From the NCBI GenBank assembly GCA_025267735.1, contig CM046309.1, positions 32,897,202-32,961,201 on the forward strand: 64,000 nucleotides of DNA, in the 5' to 3' direction. Source of the DNA: Mactra quadrangularis. Its lineage: Eukaryota; Mollusca; Bivalvia; Venerida; Mactridae. Position numbers and translations under genes: made by a program. Positions 11,961-27,100 of the stretch are shown here, piece after piece. Every line of letters starts with the position of its first letter. Positions within the stretch are counted from its first letter, which is position 1. The notes beneath the pieces were generated by a model. That model made no database searches. It was given only the letters and a program-made list of their open reading frames with translations, and was not told the DNA's origin.

Positions 11961-12101
11961 ATTATGTTATCATCGAATGTTCATTTGATGAAGATTTCTG
12001 TGATTTGACACCAGACATACAATATGGGTTTAACTGGACAAGACATAGTGGACCAACAGAGACAGAGGAAACAGGACCATCACAAGATCACACGAGTGAA
12101 G
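11961..12101 (+). CDS. Receptor exon a: start of MAM1
   Basis: Acceptor TGTTTCACAG and donor G|GTATAA. Read in phase 1 it gives the MAM opening with C7-S-F-D and the second Cys in DFCDLTPD, followed by the conserved F-x-W region (GFNWTRHSGP) and TGPSQDHT. The length is 141 bp, phase 1 to 1. Confidence 0.88.
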
Positions 12102-15100
12102 GTATAAATAGTCATTGATGTCTAAAATAATGCATAGTTTGATTTGTAATACCAGCAGATTTTTTTTGTTGGCAGAAAATCTTTGCTTGTATAATGTGAG
12201 TGTATATGAGCAAAGCAAAGATAAAATGTTTGTACAAAAAGGGAGTGTGAAAACATATCAGGAATAGCAATGGTCATAAAAATGTAAAAGAAATGCTCCC
12301 GCTCATCTAAATAGCAAAGAGGGAGACATGTCTAGATTTTCAAACTTTTTGCCATGATAATGACACCACTAACAAAGTACGAAAACAATAGCTTAAGGGA
12401 TTACCGAAAATTGGCAAATATTTGTCATTTAGGCTTAAACAGCCCCGTGTTCAGTTACCTTGAACGTTCCAAAACGTTCCGTAACGGAAGTGTCAGAACA
12501 ACTCAATCCATAGACAACTCAATCCCTACTAACGGATTGAGTTGTCCAAACTTTGAGTTGGGTTTTGCACGGGTTGAGTTGTCTTCGGGTTGAGTAATCC
12601 CATACCCGTGACGTTAGCTAACAGTAGTTACTGAACACGGGACATGTTTTAAGGAGCACCTTCCTCACCTTTACACCAACAGATTTATGTAAGAAACAAA
12701 CCAATGTAGAAAAAACTTCAACCCACCCTTCAACTAGACAAGGTTGCATGCAATCTCCGTAAACAGATATCCTTTAGCCAGTAGGCGAGTGGATAGTTTT
12801 ATAGTTTTAGATCGGGCTTTAATCAGATCGGTTTGCATAGAAAAAACAATATAAACACATAAGACGCTTGTAGCATTGCCAAGGTAATTGGCAAGTACAC
12901 CATGATCTTATAGGGACCAGGGCACCAGACATTATATCATCAAGAACGTGATAGCAGAAATGAAGGGAACTGATCGACTCACAAAGGATAATAAACTAGA
13001 GTTCCAAACATGAAATAGGTGTTATTTTACTGTATTTATTCCTGCTTTCAAAAATGTTTAAAGTTTATAATTATCAATTCTTAAAGAAACATTATTTGTC
13101 TTGCATTTACTCTACATAAGTTCAACCATGATAGAAAAAATATTATTGCTTAGTTATACTTGTGTCCCTTGGCCGGTCACGTAATACACGTACGCGCACC
13201 CCGCACCCACACGCACGCACGCACGCACACACCCCCGCACACCCGCACGCACGTACATGTACGCACATTTCTAATACAGAAGATAAGTAATGTAACACTA
13301 TTTTACTTTTTTAGATGGAAAAGGTTACTATATATACATAAATTCTCCAGATAGTGAAGGCAAAAATAAAACAGCCAGACTTGTCAGTCAAACAATAAAT
13401 CCCCTGGGATGTTATAAGGTACAATTCAGGTATCGCATGTACGGGCAGGGAATAGGAACTTTAAAAGTGAATTGTGAACCAAAATGTGATGGCTTACAAT
13501 ATGATAGTGGTGCTAATTCTAAACGTTGGTTACCAGCTCAAGTTTACTTCAAAGTGAAACAAGAATTTAAGGTAAGTATTGATTATATTGCAACGACCTT
13601 ACGCTGAATATTGAGTTCAGAATACCTCAATGTAAATTGCAATGCAAGTTAAAACGTGCGCTTCTTTCGCAGCCCAGTCAACAAAACAGTAACTTTCAGC
13701 CGATGCACAGGATAGTTAATATAGTGTACATATGTACCAATTGATATACGAAACGTTGGCACTAAATTTATGCCACTAAAAACGATATAACCACCATAAA
13801 GTTCAAATATATAATCCTGTATATGTGTGTCACAGTATGTGGAATACAGTTTTTCATGATTTTGATTTAAAAAGAAAGAATTCTGGTATGGAATTGCTTT
13901 GAGAATATAATACAACATAATAATTGGCTCGATTCTTGTTGAAACTGTCAAATGTGGATTTTGACAATTGTTTCAATAATTTACATAAGTGTCATCCATG
14001 ATGACCAAAAGTTAAGAATGTGTTACATGAGCGAAACAATTTGCTTGCACGAGACCATGAACGTATATCACAAAAGTAATTGTCGTTGTAAAAAATGATT
14101 TTTCATCATTACAATGTTCAATCAAATTTTATTTCAGGTGTATTTATTATAGCCATTATGATTGTCACTAGTATAATATTTAGTAACTGTATTCAATATT
14201 GTAATTTGTTCAATTGTAATAGTTATACATGTATATATTCCTTAAAATATGTTTTAAATTATTAAATATCGGTAACGAATTTGAACAAGTGGACCATGAT
14301 GGCCTTTTATCGCTCACCTGAGTACCATTGGTGCATACATGAAAATGAGTAAAATAAAAAATCAAATAATGACATTTTCGATGACCCATGTTCGAGTTTA
14401 TTCTAGCAATCACCTAGACAAGCATTCTGATCAAGTTTGATGACAATTGATTAAAACATGTGACCACTAGAGAGTTTACTAGGGTTTTCCATATTTGGGC
14501 TGTGTCAGCCTGTGTGACCTAGCTTTTTACCCCAGGTTATCCATAATCAAACTTGACTTAGAAATAATCAAAGCAACCTCACAGATGTCTAGGATATTTG
14601 TACCAAAACAGTATCAACATGAGCTTTAACAAGATATTTCTATTTTTAGCGCCCGTGACCTAGTTTTTCATCCGAAATGACCCTTGTCCAAATTTATTCT
14701 AGCAATAACCACGACAAGCATCTTCACAAAGTTTGATGATAACAGAAGCTCGCCGTGATCAATAGAGTGTTCACAAACAAATGAGTACGAACAATAGACG
14801 ACGGACGCCGGACATTCAACGATCCTAAAAGCTCACCATGAGCTAGCAAAAGTGTAAATGAAATAACGGATGACACTGTATATATCAATATGCTGTTTTT
14901 ACCATTGTATTTTTATTTGTCTCTTCAGTTTGTGATCGAGGCTACTACCACTTATAGTGTTTTGCCACCGGGAAAGGGTGATATTGCCGTCGATGACTTT
15001 CGTGTGACAATTTGTCCAATAGGTATATATTACAATCATTTATTCAACTAACAACTTAGTGCTAATCGTTTACGATTCGAAAGGTCGTAAGTTAAGTAGG

Positions 15101-18100
15101 TTAAAATCTCTGTTCGGAAAAATGGAGTTTTATCGGGTTACAAGTGCTTGTTATGAGACCTTTGGCCAGTTTGCTAAGATTATCGCTACGTAGCGCTTTG
15201 TCCCCAGGTACATTTTTGAAACCAAATGGAATAAGTTGTGATCTATCAAATTAAGGGTGGCACATAACGATACGTAGCGATAGGTTCAGGTAAAGAGCTC
15301 CTTATTGTATTTGCGTTAAAAAGTTATATTACACATACTTGTTTACAGCGTGTATTATAAAAGGAAAATGTTACATTTATGATGAAGTTTCAGTGCCATT
15401 CAAAATTACCTTAAACTGTTCAAAATTGGTTTTATAAGTTCAATAACTTTTTACTTAATTTTGATGTATTGATTCTCAAAGACATTATTATAATACATTG
15501 TAAAATGTGAGATAATAATGCTTTACAAAGGATTGCTTCATACATTTATATCACTTAAACGCAGATTTGTTAATTCTTCGCAATATTCTTCAATAAACAG
15601 ACGACTGTTTTTTGTTGATGCGAATTAAGATATAAGAAGCTTGTTGTTCAAATCAGAGATTCTATATAACACGACAACACTGCCTACAACTTATATGTTA
15701 TATAAAATCTTGTTCAAATGAACCAAGCAGGAGAGCAATGTGAAATATAAGGCAATCGTAACGCCTTAGCTCGACTGTGTTTATAGGATATAATAATTCC
15801 AATCATTAATTCTTTTCTTTTTAGATTGTAACTTTACTAACACAATATGTGGATGGGATAACATAGACTCGTCCCAGACAAACAGAAGCACATACAATTG
15901 GGCAAAGCGTAAGTAAATCTAAACATAGATTTATTCATTTAAATAATTCTGCTATTGATTTTATACTGTGATATAAATACAATTACCTTAACAATATAAT
16001 AAATTAATGATTTTCTTTAGGTTGTGAAGAATCCTGTCTAATATGTACATGTAGAGCATTTTTTTTCTTTTTACAATATGTTATAGTATATTATAAGTTA
16101 CTTTCTTGATGTATAAATAAAACTTTTAACAAGTTAGACCTAATCAATATATTTCAAATTAAATCTAACAACATCATTTTTTAAGAAGTGTTAAGATAAT
16201 TTTGCTATGTACAGTATTAAATGTAACAGTTCTAAACTATTCGTTTTTTTATCTTATATATATGTTATAAGTACTTTAGTTTACACAGTGTACTTTATTA
16301 TATCTTAGCCGGCAATTACACCAAGGTTTTCAGATCAAATAATACTGGCAACGCTCTGTTTAAGAGCGCACTACAGCTTCAAGGAACATACTGTATTTCC
16401 CTGGTCTTGGATATTATTGGCAACGGTAATAATACATTAATAGTTAAACTTCAAGAAGGAGAAGGAAACGATAGAGAGGTTGGCAGCTTTCATCGTAAAA
16501 GTGATAATCGTCAACTAGAAATATCATCTAATGTATCATATCAGGCGAGTCAATAACCCTTTTTATCTTGGTTTTATTTCACGGCGTCTCAACGCCGTGA
16601 TATTGTGATGGGTAGTTTTTGGTAGCAATGGGCAAAAGTCACGTGACAAAATCCTTTCGATTTCTACTGCCGACATTTTATTGTTTTTAATGCAATCATT
16701 GTACAGCCCATTTCAGTTAAAAGTTACAAAGAAAATTTAAGAAAAAGCATTTTTTTTCAAAACCATATAAACAATATTTTTATCAACACACAAAATATCA
16801 GCGTCTTATATTAACACATTTCCGCAAATCCTTTGGAAACACTTGAAAAGCTCGCCAGTTTTTTTTTGTTCGAATGGATTATGTTTTCTCGTGTCCGAGT
16901 AAATCTTTTCACGCGTAAAATCTCTTTTGAACCTTACATTTCTAAGCAGGGTCGGATCCAGAAGGGTCGTAAGTGGGGGGGGGGCACATGGGGTGGATTC
17001 GGGAGGGGTACCCCCTCCCGACGGTATAGAAATTTTTGAGCTTTTTACATGTCAAAGGTGCAAATCTTAGCACTTTAAAATGCTCTTTTAAACAAATTGA
17101 ATGAAGCTAAAACTAGGTTAATTATATTTTTTTCTGTAGAAAAGTGATGCAATGCATTACAATTCAGATTCACGTGATTGATTAGCTTTTAATAAATATT
17201 CATAAATAAAGAAAATGCATTCATGTGAGTTAGATCACAGGGCCTGATACAGAGGGGCCGTTAGTGAGGAGTACGTTTGGGGTGGGTACGAGAGGGGTAT
17301 CCCCTCCCGAAGATGTGGAAAAATTTTGAATTTTTGCATGTCAAAGATGTAAATCTGAGCACTTTTGAACGCACTTTAAAAGGATACAATGAAGCTAAAA
17401 TTTGGTAAATTATCATTACATTTTAAGCACTTTTGGGCACTACCAAGGAAATATTGAGCGCTATAATTGAGGTATCCTTTATGCATGTGCCCGTTTTGTT
17501 CGTTTAGATTTTATGTGTGGGCTTATTAAATCCCATTCTCGTACCCCGAGGTTTTCAAGGAACTAGAATGGATAAAATCCTGATTTACAAAAAAATCAGC
17601 AATTTCATCATGTAAATGCCGAGAATTTAAAAAAAATACATTTGGTAACTTGTATAAAATTCTCCGATTTAACATCCAAAAAGTCGGTTTATGATACTTT
17701 TTTAAATAAGAGGCTTAGTTTATTGTGTTGAAATTCAGCGTTGTTGTGAGTTTTTCGGACGTTTCAGTGGATTTACAAGAATGGTTGTTGGGACGATCCA
17801 AAACGTGGAAATCCGCCGAAGATTCCTTTGGAAAAAATCATTAGGAATACAAGTATTTTAAACACGTAAAATGATATAATATAAAAGCAACGATTTAAAA
17901 ATTAACGAAACACAAGCCTATTAATTTATGATTGGATGAAAAAAATGTTTAACCACTGATTAATTTTAGTCTTGTTTTTCGTAAGAAAACTTGTTGTAGG
18001 GTAGGGCTCTATATCGGTCAAAATGATCGATACGATATTCGTATCGATACAAAATGATCGATATTCGATATATCATATGATATTTTAATAACAGATTTTT

Positions 18101-21100
18101 ATAAAACTGCAAAACAATGATATTTTATTCATTTATTTTGAATGTGGTAACACCTTACTACTAAATGCACTGTCTCATTAATATTTTAAATGTTAAAGTC
18201 TTTGACGTTTTCATTTTTTAAGAAATATCATTGCATCTAGTGAGTCTTATTCTAGTACCCAGAGGTTATCTTCTCGATCTTAATAGAGAATTTAGATAAC
18301 CTCTGGGTATGAGAATGAGTGAGTATGTTTCTAGACATGATCTGTCTGCTGATAGGGTGACATGCACTGCCAAGTTTGCTGTATTGCCTCCTTTGCTTAA
18401 AACATTTTTGCAGCATATACAGTAAAAGTTCGCTGACTCGAACTCGAGGGGACATGAAAAATGATTCGAGAAAGCCAAGTCTTCGACCCGGCCGACTTTC
18501 GTCTAAGTATGACGTTATTACATCCCCTTGTTTCGTAATTGTTTCGTAATTTGTTATCTCCCTTGGTTTAGTATATAACCCGAACACACGGTTCATTCAT
18601 GTGGCATATATAAATGTGTGTATAGGTCGTTTGCGGTAAAGCTGGACCCCTAAAATCATGATATATCTCAATAACTATCGGATGGAATTAATTCAAATTT
18701 TGTATGTGATCATAACTAGCATTTTCCTTCTCAAATCCAAAAAATTAGAATTTTTCTTTAATTACATAACATACTTCCCATAGATATGCAATGCAAATTT
18801 TGAAGCCAAAAAGCGACTTTTGTTAAATGGGTATGTGCCATAATCAGAACAGCCACATAACAGTAGATACAAAATAATAGCTAAATATGAGGCCCGGTTA
18901 GAAACTTTATTTGATAACAAAGTATAACAGTATATACAAACTCAAATATCATCATCACTGTCGTCTGCATCGTCAAAATCTATACAAATTCTACACGCAC
19001 GATTTTAAAGACGGGCCTCTGCTTTACAATTCAGTACACCGTCGAGTGTTTATTTAAGCGACAAATTTACAGTAAACGCACGGGACTTTGTATAAATACA
19101 CTGGAAGTATGACAATGTTATAATCAGAACAGCTTATTTTACCTCCCGCCGGATTTTTGATAAAAAAATTCCAAATATTTTGCATTGTACCTTATGGAAA
19201 ACTTTTTTATTTATCTATTAAAAATTCTGAAAATTTTAATTCTAGAAGGAAAAATTGAAATAAGATTGTATTAAATTTTTTAGCAAAATCGCTGTTATAG
19301 TTAAAAAGATATTTACGGCAAATAGGGGTCCAGCATTAACGCAAACGACCTATATATTCTGTTCTAACATTTTGATCCTTAATTTGGACTTATTTTTTAC
19401 CGAAATTGCACGAACTTTTTATCAGTTTTTATTAATTAAAACTAACATACACGCTGTATATGCGCTAATTAATTTTTTAGCGAGACCTTATTTACTCGTT
19501 TTATCATTTATTTTTAATCATACCATGACATTTTATAATATGTGCCTGTCTTCAAGTTGCAGTCAACAAACAATTCTATTGTTAAGCAATTTTTATGCAA
19601 TATTATAAACAATATATTTACTAATCACAATGTGTTGGGCAAATTAACATCACTTAACAAATCTATTGTTAAGCGATTAAAATCCATTAACAAATCTATT
19701 GTTAAGCGATTTTCACGCCCTGTTATTATCACGCGTCACAAACAATGACTATATACGGTCAAGATTTTACGGCCGATGTGTGAAAATCTATTGTTCGAGA
19801 GAGACAATTGAATGTAAGTGTATTTGTAAACCACGGGACCAAGATATTGGTTCGAGAGTTCGACTCAGTCCAACAGAGGTTGACTAATATAGATATAGAA
19901 GGAAAATTGATCGGTGCCAGACAATGTGTTCGACTCGGCCAATTAATTCGACCCGGTGGTGTTCGAGTGAATGAACTTATACTGTAGTACAATTTGGTCA
20001 GTGCATCTTTTAGTACAATACAATAACCCGAAACTTTTTTTGAAGGCAGCATATTCTCGGACAAATGTTATGTCGCAGACGAGTTTTGGACACGAAAAGT
20101 CTGTGTATTAACATCAACATTGACTGAGTGCGTTCGAAAATTGATCGTTTATGTACTTGTGTGCAGGATTTACATAAAAAATCATTTTCTTGATGTTTGG
20201 TTTTAGTTATATTTATCTCCAGTAATTCATATTCACATGACACTAAACAAAGATCGGCAAAAGGAAAATCATACTCTTCAGAACTTCAGCTATTAACAAG
20301 AATATCGTTTCTGATCAATCAAGTTCTCTTTACATTGCGGATCTACCCGAACAAATCCAAGAGACTTCTGGCTCCAAAACTGAGCTGTATTTAAAATACT
20401 GATAGTTAAGGGTTCCTGTACTAATTGAAAACGAAAGTACATAAATTGTAATGGATATTCTAACCGCGACAGTTGTACTTCCCTTTGATTGAAAAAGGAC
20501 ATAACATGACGTGTCCGGTGTAAGACATTTGCTTAAAGGAATGCCAAATTATGATTTTGTTCGTTCACATAATTATTACAGACCGAATTGGAAGCAAGGA
20601 AATGATGATTTGGCGATACAAAATATCAAATGATTTGCAGACCATGGATTTTGTTTGTATGACCGTCATTGATCGATATTTTGTTCGATACGGAAACGTT
20701 CGATCCGATATATCTATCGAACCTACAATACCGGTATTTGATATATATCGTATACCGGTGTAGAGCCCTAGTAGTGACGTATAAAATACACTTGACTAGC
20801 TGTCCTCGTCTTTTCTCTCTCTAACTTGCTATGAAAACGCCGATGATTTCCACTAGTAAATAAGATTACAGAGTGCACAATAATCAAATTTAGGCCTCGT
20901 AAGCTAGTTACCATGGTAATTTCACTGGTGACGGTCTTAAATACACTGTTGAGGTATGTGTAATATAGACAATAAACATAGCAATTGGTATCTATGTGTC
21001 TGTATAGAGGGACCATACACTTGCACGATCAATGATTTGAACGCTTGATAAGGCCCGATCTGGGTACCTTGAGATGCTTGAATCCATCAATTGAGATCAT

Positions 21101-24100
21101 TATCTATTTTAATAGATCGGATCAGAGACATACAGGAATGATTTCATATTAAAATTAATCTAAAAGTCGAGTTGATATTGCTTTGATGGTGCCGATTTTG
21201 TGCCCTTTTCTTTGTATGAGAGTCAATATCTGTGGGGGCCAGGTGGGGGGGCACGTGCCCCCTGTGCCCCCGGTAAATCCGGACCTGCTAAGTTTATATA
21301 TTTGCAGGCATGTTTTTTTTTTCTTTCTTATAAAATTATGATTTCTATTCGAAATGGCTTGCCTTTTGTATTAAGGCGCATCTTTTCGGAAATGAGATAA
21401 GTGTTAAACCCTTTCAAGTATCGCGCAACAAAAGTCTTCCGTAACAAGTAAAGGTAATTGCCTTGATAACCATCACCTCCGATAGGTCCTTACTTCCGTA
21501 ATTATCAACCAACAAAAATGTATATTTTTTTGTTACAAATCTTCGAGGACCAACGACTTGCAGGTGCTTAACGTTCCAAGTCCCAAGGCTGCATGGCCAA
21601 ACCGCTTCATCGGTTTAGCGCGAAAACTCGTGCTACATTTACCTATCGGAGCTTTCAACCAAGGGAAAGTAATTTTCGTCTAATTCATCATTTCAAACGA
21701 CGAAAATTTCATTTTAAGGTATACTGAAATCAAGCTGGCGGACAGTAAATAGCGGACATTAGTGCAGAAGACGTTAAGGCAGGCTACATACCACACAATT
21801 TTCAAGCGGACATTAAGTTACACGTAAAAAATAAAAATGTACAAAGATATTGCTGAAATAACGTTAATTTCTTTGAAGGGTAATAAATGATTCATAACTT
21901 TTTTGTCATGAAAGGATTCATGCTTAAAGATTTCATTTAGTACGACTTTAAATCTGTAAAAAAACCATAGAACTGTTAATATTCTAAAAATGCAGTTAGG
22001 TTCAAACAATTGTAGAACACTAACGGTGAAGTGTGACCATAGAAGACCGGGTATACAGACGTATATTATGCTTATACCAAACGAATGAGCAACATCATAC
22101 AATTTCATCTTGGGGCTCAAAGGAGGGGTTTGACCTCAAAGAAGCCATATAATAGATATACTTACTATAGACGTTTTTAAAGAGGGTTTGAACCCCCTAT
22201 AGAGCGCAAACTTTCATTAAAAAAATATAATGTTTATGTTAACAGTGATATATGACTTCATTCTACAATCATTAAATTGAACATAATTTTATCAACGTGC
22301 TTTAGTAAAATACGCAGGTGACAGACTCAAATTTTCCTTACTATAGTATATATACATGTATATACAACAACAAGGAAAATTTATTCTATAATAAGGAAAA
22401 TTTAAGTTTGTTACCTGTTGTAAAATATTGCTCCGCTTTTTTTTCTACTATACAATGCAAACAAATTTTAGAGAAAGAAAAGCATATTTTAGTCAGCTTG
22501 TCAAGTACGCAATTTCAATTTCACACTCGTAAGAAATTCCACCTCACATACATACATAAAGCGACTTGTAATTTTGATATTTAAGCACTGTTGAGCACTT
22601 TTGATATAAATATAATTAGAACTGAAAATGTTTATATAAATCAGGTATATATGCTGTAACATGTTTGGCAGAAGTTACTAATACATATATTTTGGTCGGT
22701 AAGTTAGTGTTTACCACAACATCAAACTTCGTTCAGAATTCATGTCTCATTGTTGTGAGCAAAATTCTTAGTTTCCTTTACATATAAACAGGAAAACGTT
22801 TTATAACAAGTTACATTATAATATTGAAAATCCTTAACAGTTAACATGACAATTTAACATAATGCTATTTTGAGTTACCTTAAGATTATACTTAAGTGTT
22901 TTTTGTTTGCCGTGACAATCACATTGCTGCATTTCGCAGCAATTTTTTACTTGTCTCCTATTCACTCGGGGAGGTTACACCCTAACCGTTCCATGAAAAT
23001 TTGACAATTGGACAAACTATCTAATATTTTGACACACCTTTACGCAAACGTCTTAAACCGGTTACGTCATGTTTTGTTCTTGGGGAGTAGCTGCTGCGGT
23101 TAAAATGCCTCTTTTTATGTACTTTGATTTTCAATTTGCCCGGAGACCAACGATCGCCCCTTATTATACAGATCACAACCAAAAGTCACACGGATTGGTA
23201 AGGACAGATCCGCAATCTAAGGAGCACTTGACTGAACAGAAGCGATAAGTCATGTAAATAGCTTCAGTTCTGAAAGACTATGTTTTCCTTTTTGCCGATC
23301 TTTTAAGCGTCATGCAAATATGAAATATTGGAAATAAATCCAACTGAAACCAAACATCCTGTAGGCATAAAGATGGTGTCTAGATCCAGACCATTCTCGT
23401 ATCCCAAGGTTATCAAGATTCTCGATCTAACTAGAGAATCTTACTAGGCTCTGGGAACGAGAATGTTACATTTGAACAGGAAAACTTTTTATAACAAGTT
23501 ACCATTTTATTACTGAAAAACCTTCACATGACAATTCAATATAATGCTTTTTTGAGTAACCTTTAGATTATACTTAATAATTCTTTTTTTGTTTGCCGTG
23601 ACAATCACTTTTCTGCATTTCGCAGCAATTTTTTAATTGTCTCCTTTATTCTTTGGCATATTTTTACTGTTTCTCGACAAAAAAGTTCTCGATAAAAATG
23701 CCATCCATTTGTCTCCGAAAAGTGTCGACAAAGTAATCCTAGTTAAAGTTTCACAATCATATTTAAATATAAAGCAACATCAGATTAAAAAAAGGACACG
23801 CAATTCAATCACACTTTGAGAGCAAATGATCTTTTGTATGTTTTAGATTCTTCTTGATGCACATGTAGACGAAGGTGAAAGCAATAATATTGAATTGTAC
23901 AGCATATCAAGTACCCATGGACCCTGCCAAAAAGGTATAATACCCATTTTTGTTTAAAAAAGCAGCGTTTTACAAAAGTGTAATATAAAACTTAAACCAT
24001 ATAATGTATTAAAAATATCATAATACTTTATTTTAGTACAAAAACTAGCATAGCTACTAAAGCGATATTTTTATAAATCTATTCAATGGGTCCGACAGGA

Positions 24101-27100
24101 CTCGCATGTTTTAAAACAATGGGTCCATGACAGAAACAATGGGTCCCTGCATATACAATCAAACATCCATTTTATATCACTTTTCGTACAGGTATCAGAG
24201 CCTACTATTTTAGATTATATTCTCTTATTTACAAAAATCAACAAGTAGTCGGCACGTAGGCATTACGCGTACGTAGTACTTTACTCGGCTATTGTTAACA
24301 AACCTAAAGTAGTGAACTATCTACCTGTCTGAAGAAGTCTCATTGAAACATTAAGTATTGAAAACATTAAGTGTCTGATGAAATACAATAATACAATTCC
24401 TTTGTATAGTTAGCAATTTTGAGTTAAACATAGGCAACAAAATGCATAACCTATCAAACGTACAAGTTGAAAATATCACAGAAATTTTTATTTGAAGTAA
24501 GTCATATCAGAAAAATGGCAGATGGCTTTTAAAAACCTTGAAGTGTTTTATCATAATAGAGACACTTTTCATTAAATTATTTCTATGTTTTCCGGATAAA
24601 TTCAAACACGGTCGAGGTGCTTGGTTTTGAACCCAGCTCTTATATACCAGATATGTAACAGATTCAGACCCACGGCGTTTTTTAAGTATTTAACACTGAA
24701 GTTAATACTGAATTATTCAAGACATTTTTTTTCAAATTTTATTCGAAGCGGTTTATTCCCTTTCTTTTCTTAGATTTTTAGCATTTGCTCATGTGATACC
24801 TCCATCCTGATATAACCTCCAATTTTTTAATCGTAGCCTGTGACCATAATAATTGTTCTAATGGTGGAACATGTACAGAAACCAAAAATGGCTACAAGTG
24901 TGAGTGTATGGATGGCTTTACAGGAGAGCATTGTTTATTCAGTACGTCATCAAATGCAGAACATACTACTAGTAAATCCAGTTTAGATAATTCAGCGAGC
25001 ACGAAGTTATCTACCTCTGCTTCAAGTATATCAGATACTAAGTACTCTAGTACTGACCATACTACATCAAGTGTATCAACAATTGTATCAGGTTCTGTTA
25101 ATATATTCATTAGCCTTTCTTCATTCTTTTTTATCACTGGTACCAGAGTCCTTAAACTCGTTAAATACACATATGCATTAGTTATAACATTTTGACATCG
25201 AACACCATTAAAAACGGTCCCGTATACATTATCGTGTACGAGTCATAGGCGGATCTAGCGGGGGTCAGGGGGTCCGGACCCCCTGGAATTTTCAAAATGT
25301 ACCTGTCCATTAGTGTTTTTCTTGACTGTAAGTCATTTTATAGTAGCTTAAAGCGATTTTTCTCGGTGCGTAACAGATTTAATGGCTATGTAGTTTTTAT
25401 CATTAATATGTTGCATTATTCTGCAAAATGTGTATAATGTGGTTGTGGTTCGAAAGTTTGGACCCCACTGTAGTATAGTTCCACGATAGCCACGCCTATT
25501 TATGTAAATGAGCATACCAGCCTCTCAGATAGCATTTTAGTAGTATTCAGTATCATTATAGTATTCAGAGTTAAACCATCGTTTATACTTAACATCAATA
25601 AAGTTCTATCATTCTTTATGTGTGTTATTCATGTCTTTTATAACCTACTAACAATTAACACTTACACAACATAACATTTGGCGACGAGGATTAAAAAAAA
25701 AAATTTGTGAAAAATAGTGATTAAAGGATTTATATTCAAATAGACTAAAACAAGTGTGGACTTACAGTGCTTTTCAAACCTAGACAGTTTGTTAAACTTT
25801 TTCTGTTGTTATTTATGTGATAAATTAATAAGACTGATTTTTCATGCTTTATAATGGCATCAGGATTACCTGTATTTCCGACTTTCATAGTCACAGAACC
25901 AGCTGCTGACACTCGTTGGAAAAAATGGTGTGGTCGATTAGACAATTTGTTAATTGGACTGGACATTAAGGATGTTAAGAGACAGCGCGCACTATTGTTG
26001 CACTATGCTGGAGAAGATGTTAACGACATTTTTGATACTCTGGATAACACTGGAGATGATTACGTAACAGCTAAGCAAAAGCTTACGGAATATTTCTCAC
26101 CTAAGAAATGTACAGAGTACGAGATATTCAAGTTCCGGCAAGCCAAGCAAGAAGTCTCAGAAACAATCGATACGTTTCATACACGGCTAAGGAAGCTTGG
26201 TGAGAACTGTGGGTTCTCAGACATTTCTAAAGAAATTAAATCACAGATTGTGCAAGGGTGTATTTCAACACGCTTAAGAAGAAAAGCTCTAAGGCAAGAC
26301 ATATCCTTAGACGATCTCATTGCTGAAGCAAGAAGCATTGAACTTTCCGACGCACACGCCAGAGAAATCGAGAATGGCTCGCACAACGAAGTGAATAAAT
26401 TGAACAAGCCAAGGAAGCCAAAACAAATAAAATCACAGAATTTAAAATCAAAACGAAAGTGCAGAAATTGTGGGTTTGATTACCCCCACAAAGATGGTTC
26501 AAAATGCCCAGCAGAGGGTAAATCATGTTTGTTCTGTAACAAGAAAAACCATTTTGAATGTGTATGCAGGTCAAAACACAAACAAAAACGCCAAAGTCAT
26601 GCACTTGAGAGAAATCAGGACAATGAGAGCAATTCAAATCAGGACAGTGATAGTGATTTGAGTGAAACATTTGGTTTAGAGTGTACAAATATGAATGTCA
26701 ATGTTGTATCATCGAGACCAAAAGTCAATGTCAAAATCAATGGACACAAACTAAACGTACTCGTTGACACAGGCTCTTCTGTAAACATTATGGATGAAGT
26801 AACATACAACAAATTTAAATGTAAACCAAAATTAAGCCCAACGAAAACAAAAGTGTATGCATATGGTGCAAGTACAGTAAAACTGAAAGGAAAGTTTCAA
26901 GCTACAATAGAAACTGATGACCATATTACAACAGCACCTGTGTTTGTAACTCAAGGCAGTAGTGGAAATCTAATATCCTATTGTACTTCAGTGGATTTAC
27001 AATTAATTCCTGAAATAAACACTCTACTTTCTAGCAAAGCTGATGACCTCTGCAAAACATATAAATCAGTGTTCACGGGTATAGGCAAATTAAAGGATAC

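Larger units (their letters stand above)
18002..20770. mobile_element. 2.77-kb non-autonomous hAT-like element hosting nested insertions
   Basis: The outer inverted ends are TAGGGCTCTATATCGGT (left) and the complement of ACCGGTGTAGAGCCCTA (right). Just inside, both sides have ATCGATA/CGATAT-rich subterminal sequence, as in many hAT elements. No transposase frame is seen and no clean 8-bp TSD. It contains a CATTCTCG MITE (18248-18317) and a pogo/Tigger-like element (18420-19984) that itself holds a foldback (18623-19352). Confidence 0.7.

Noticed and set aside
16578..16597. Hairpin TCACGGCG / CGCCGTGA just after receptor exon e
   Set aside because: Only an 8-bp stem, no second copy noticed; too little to call a regulatory or mobile feature.
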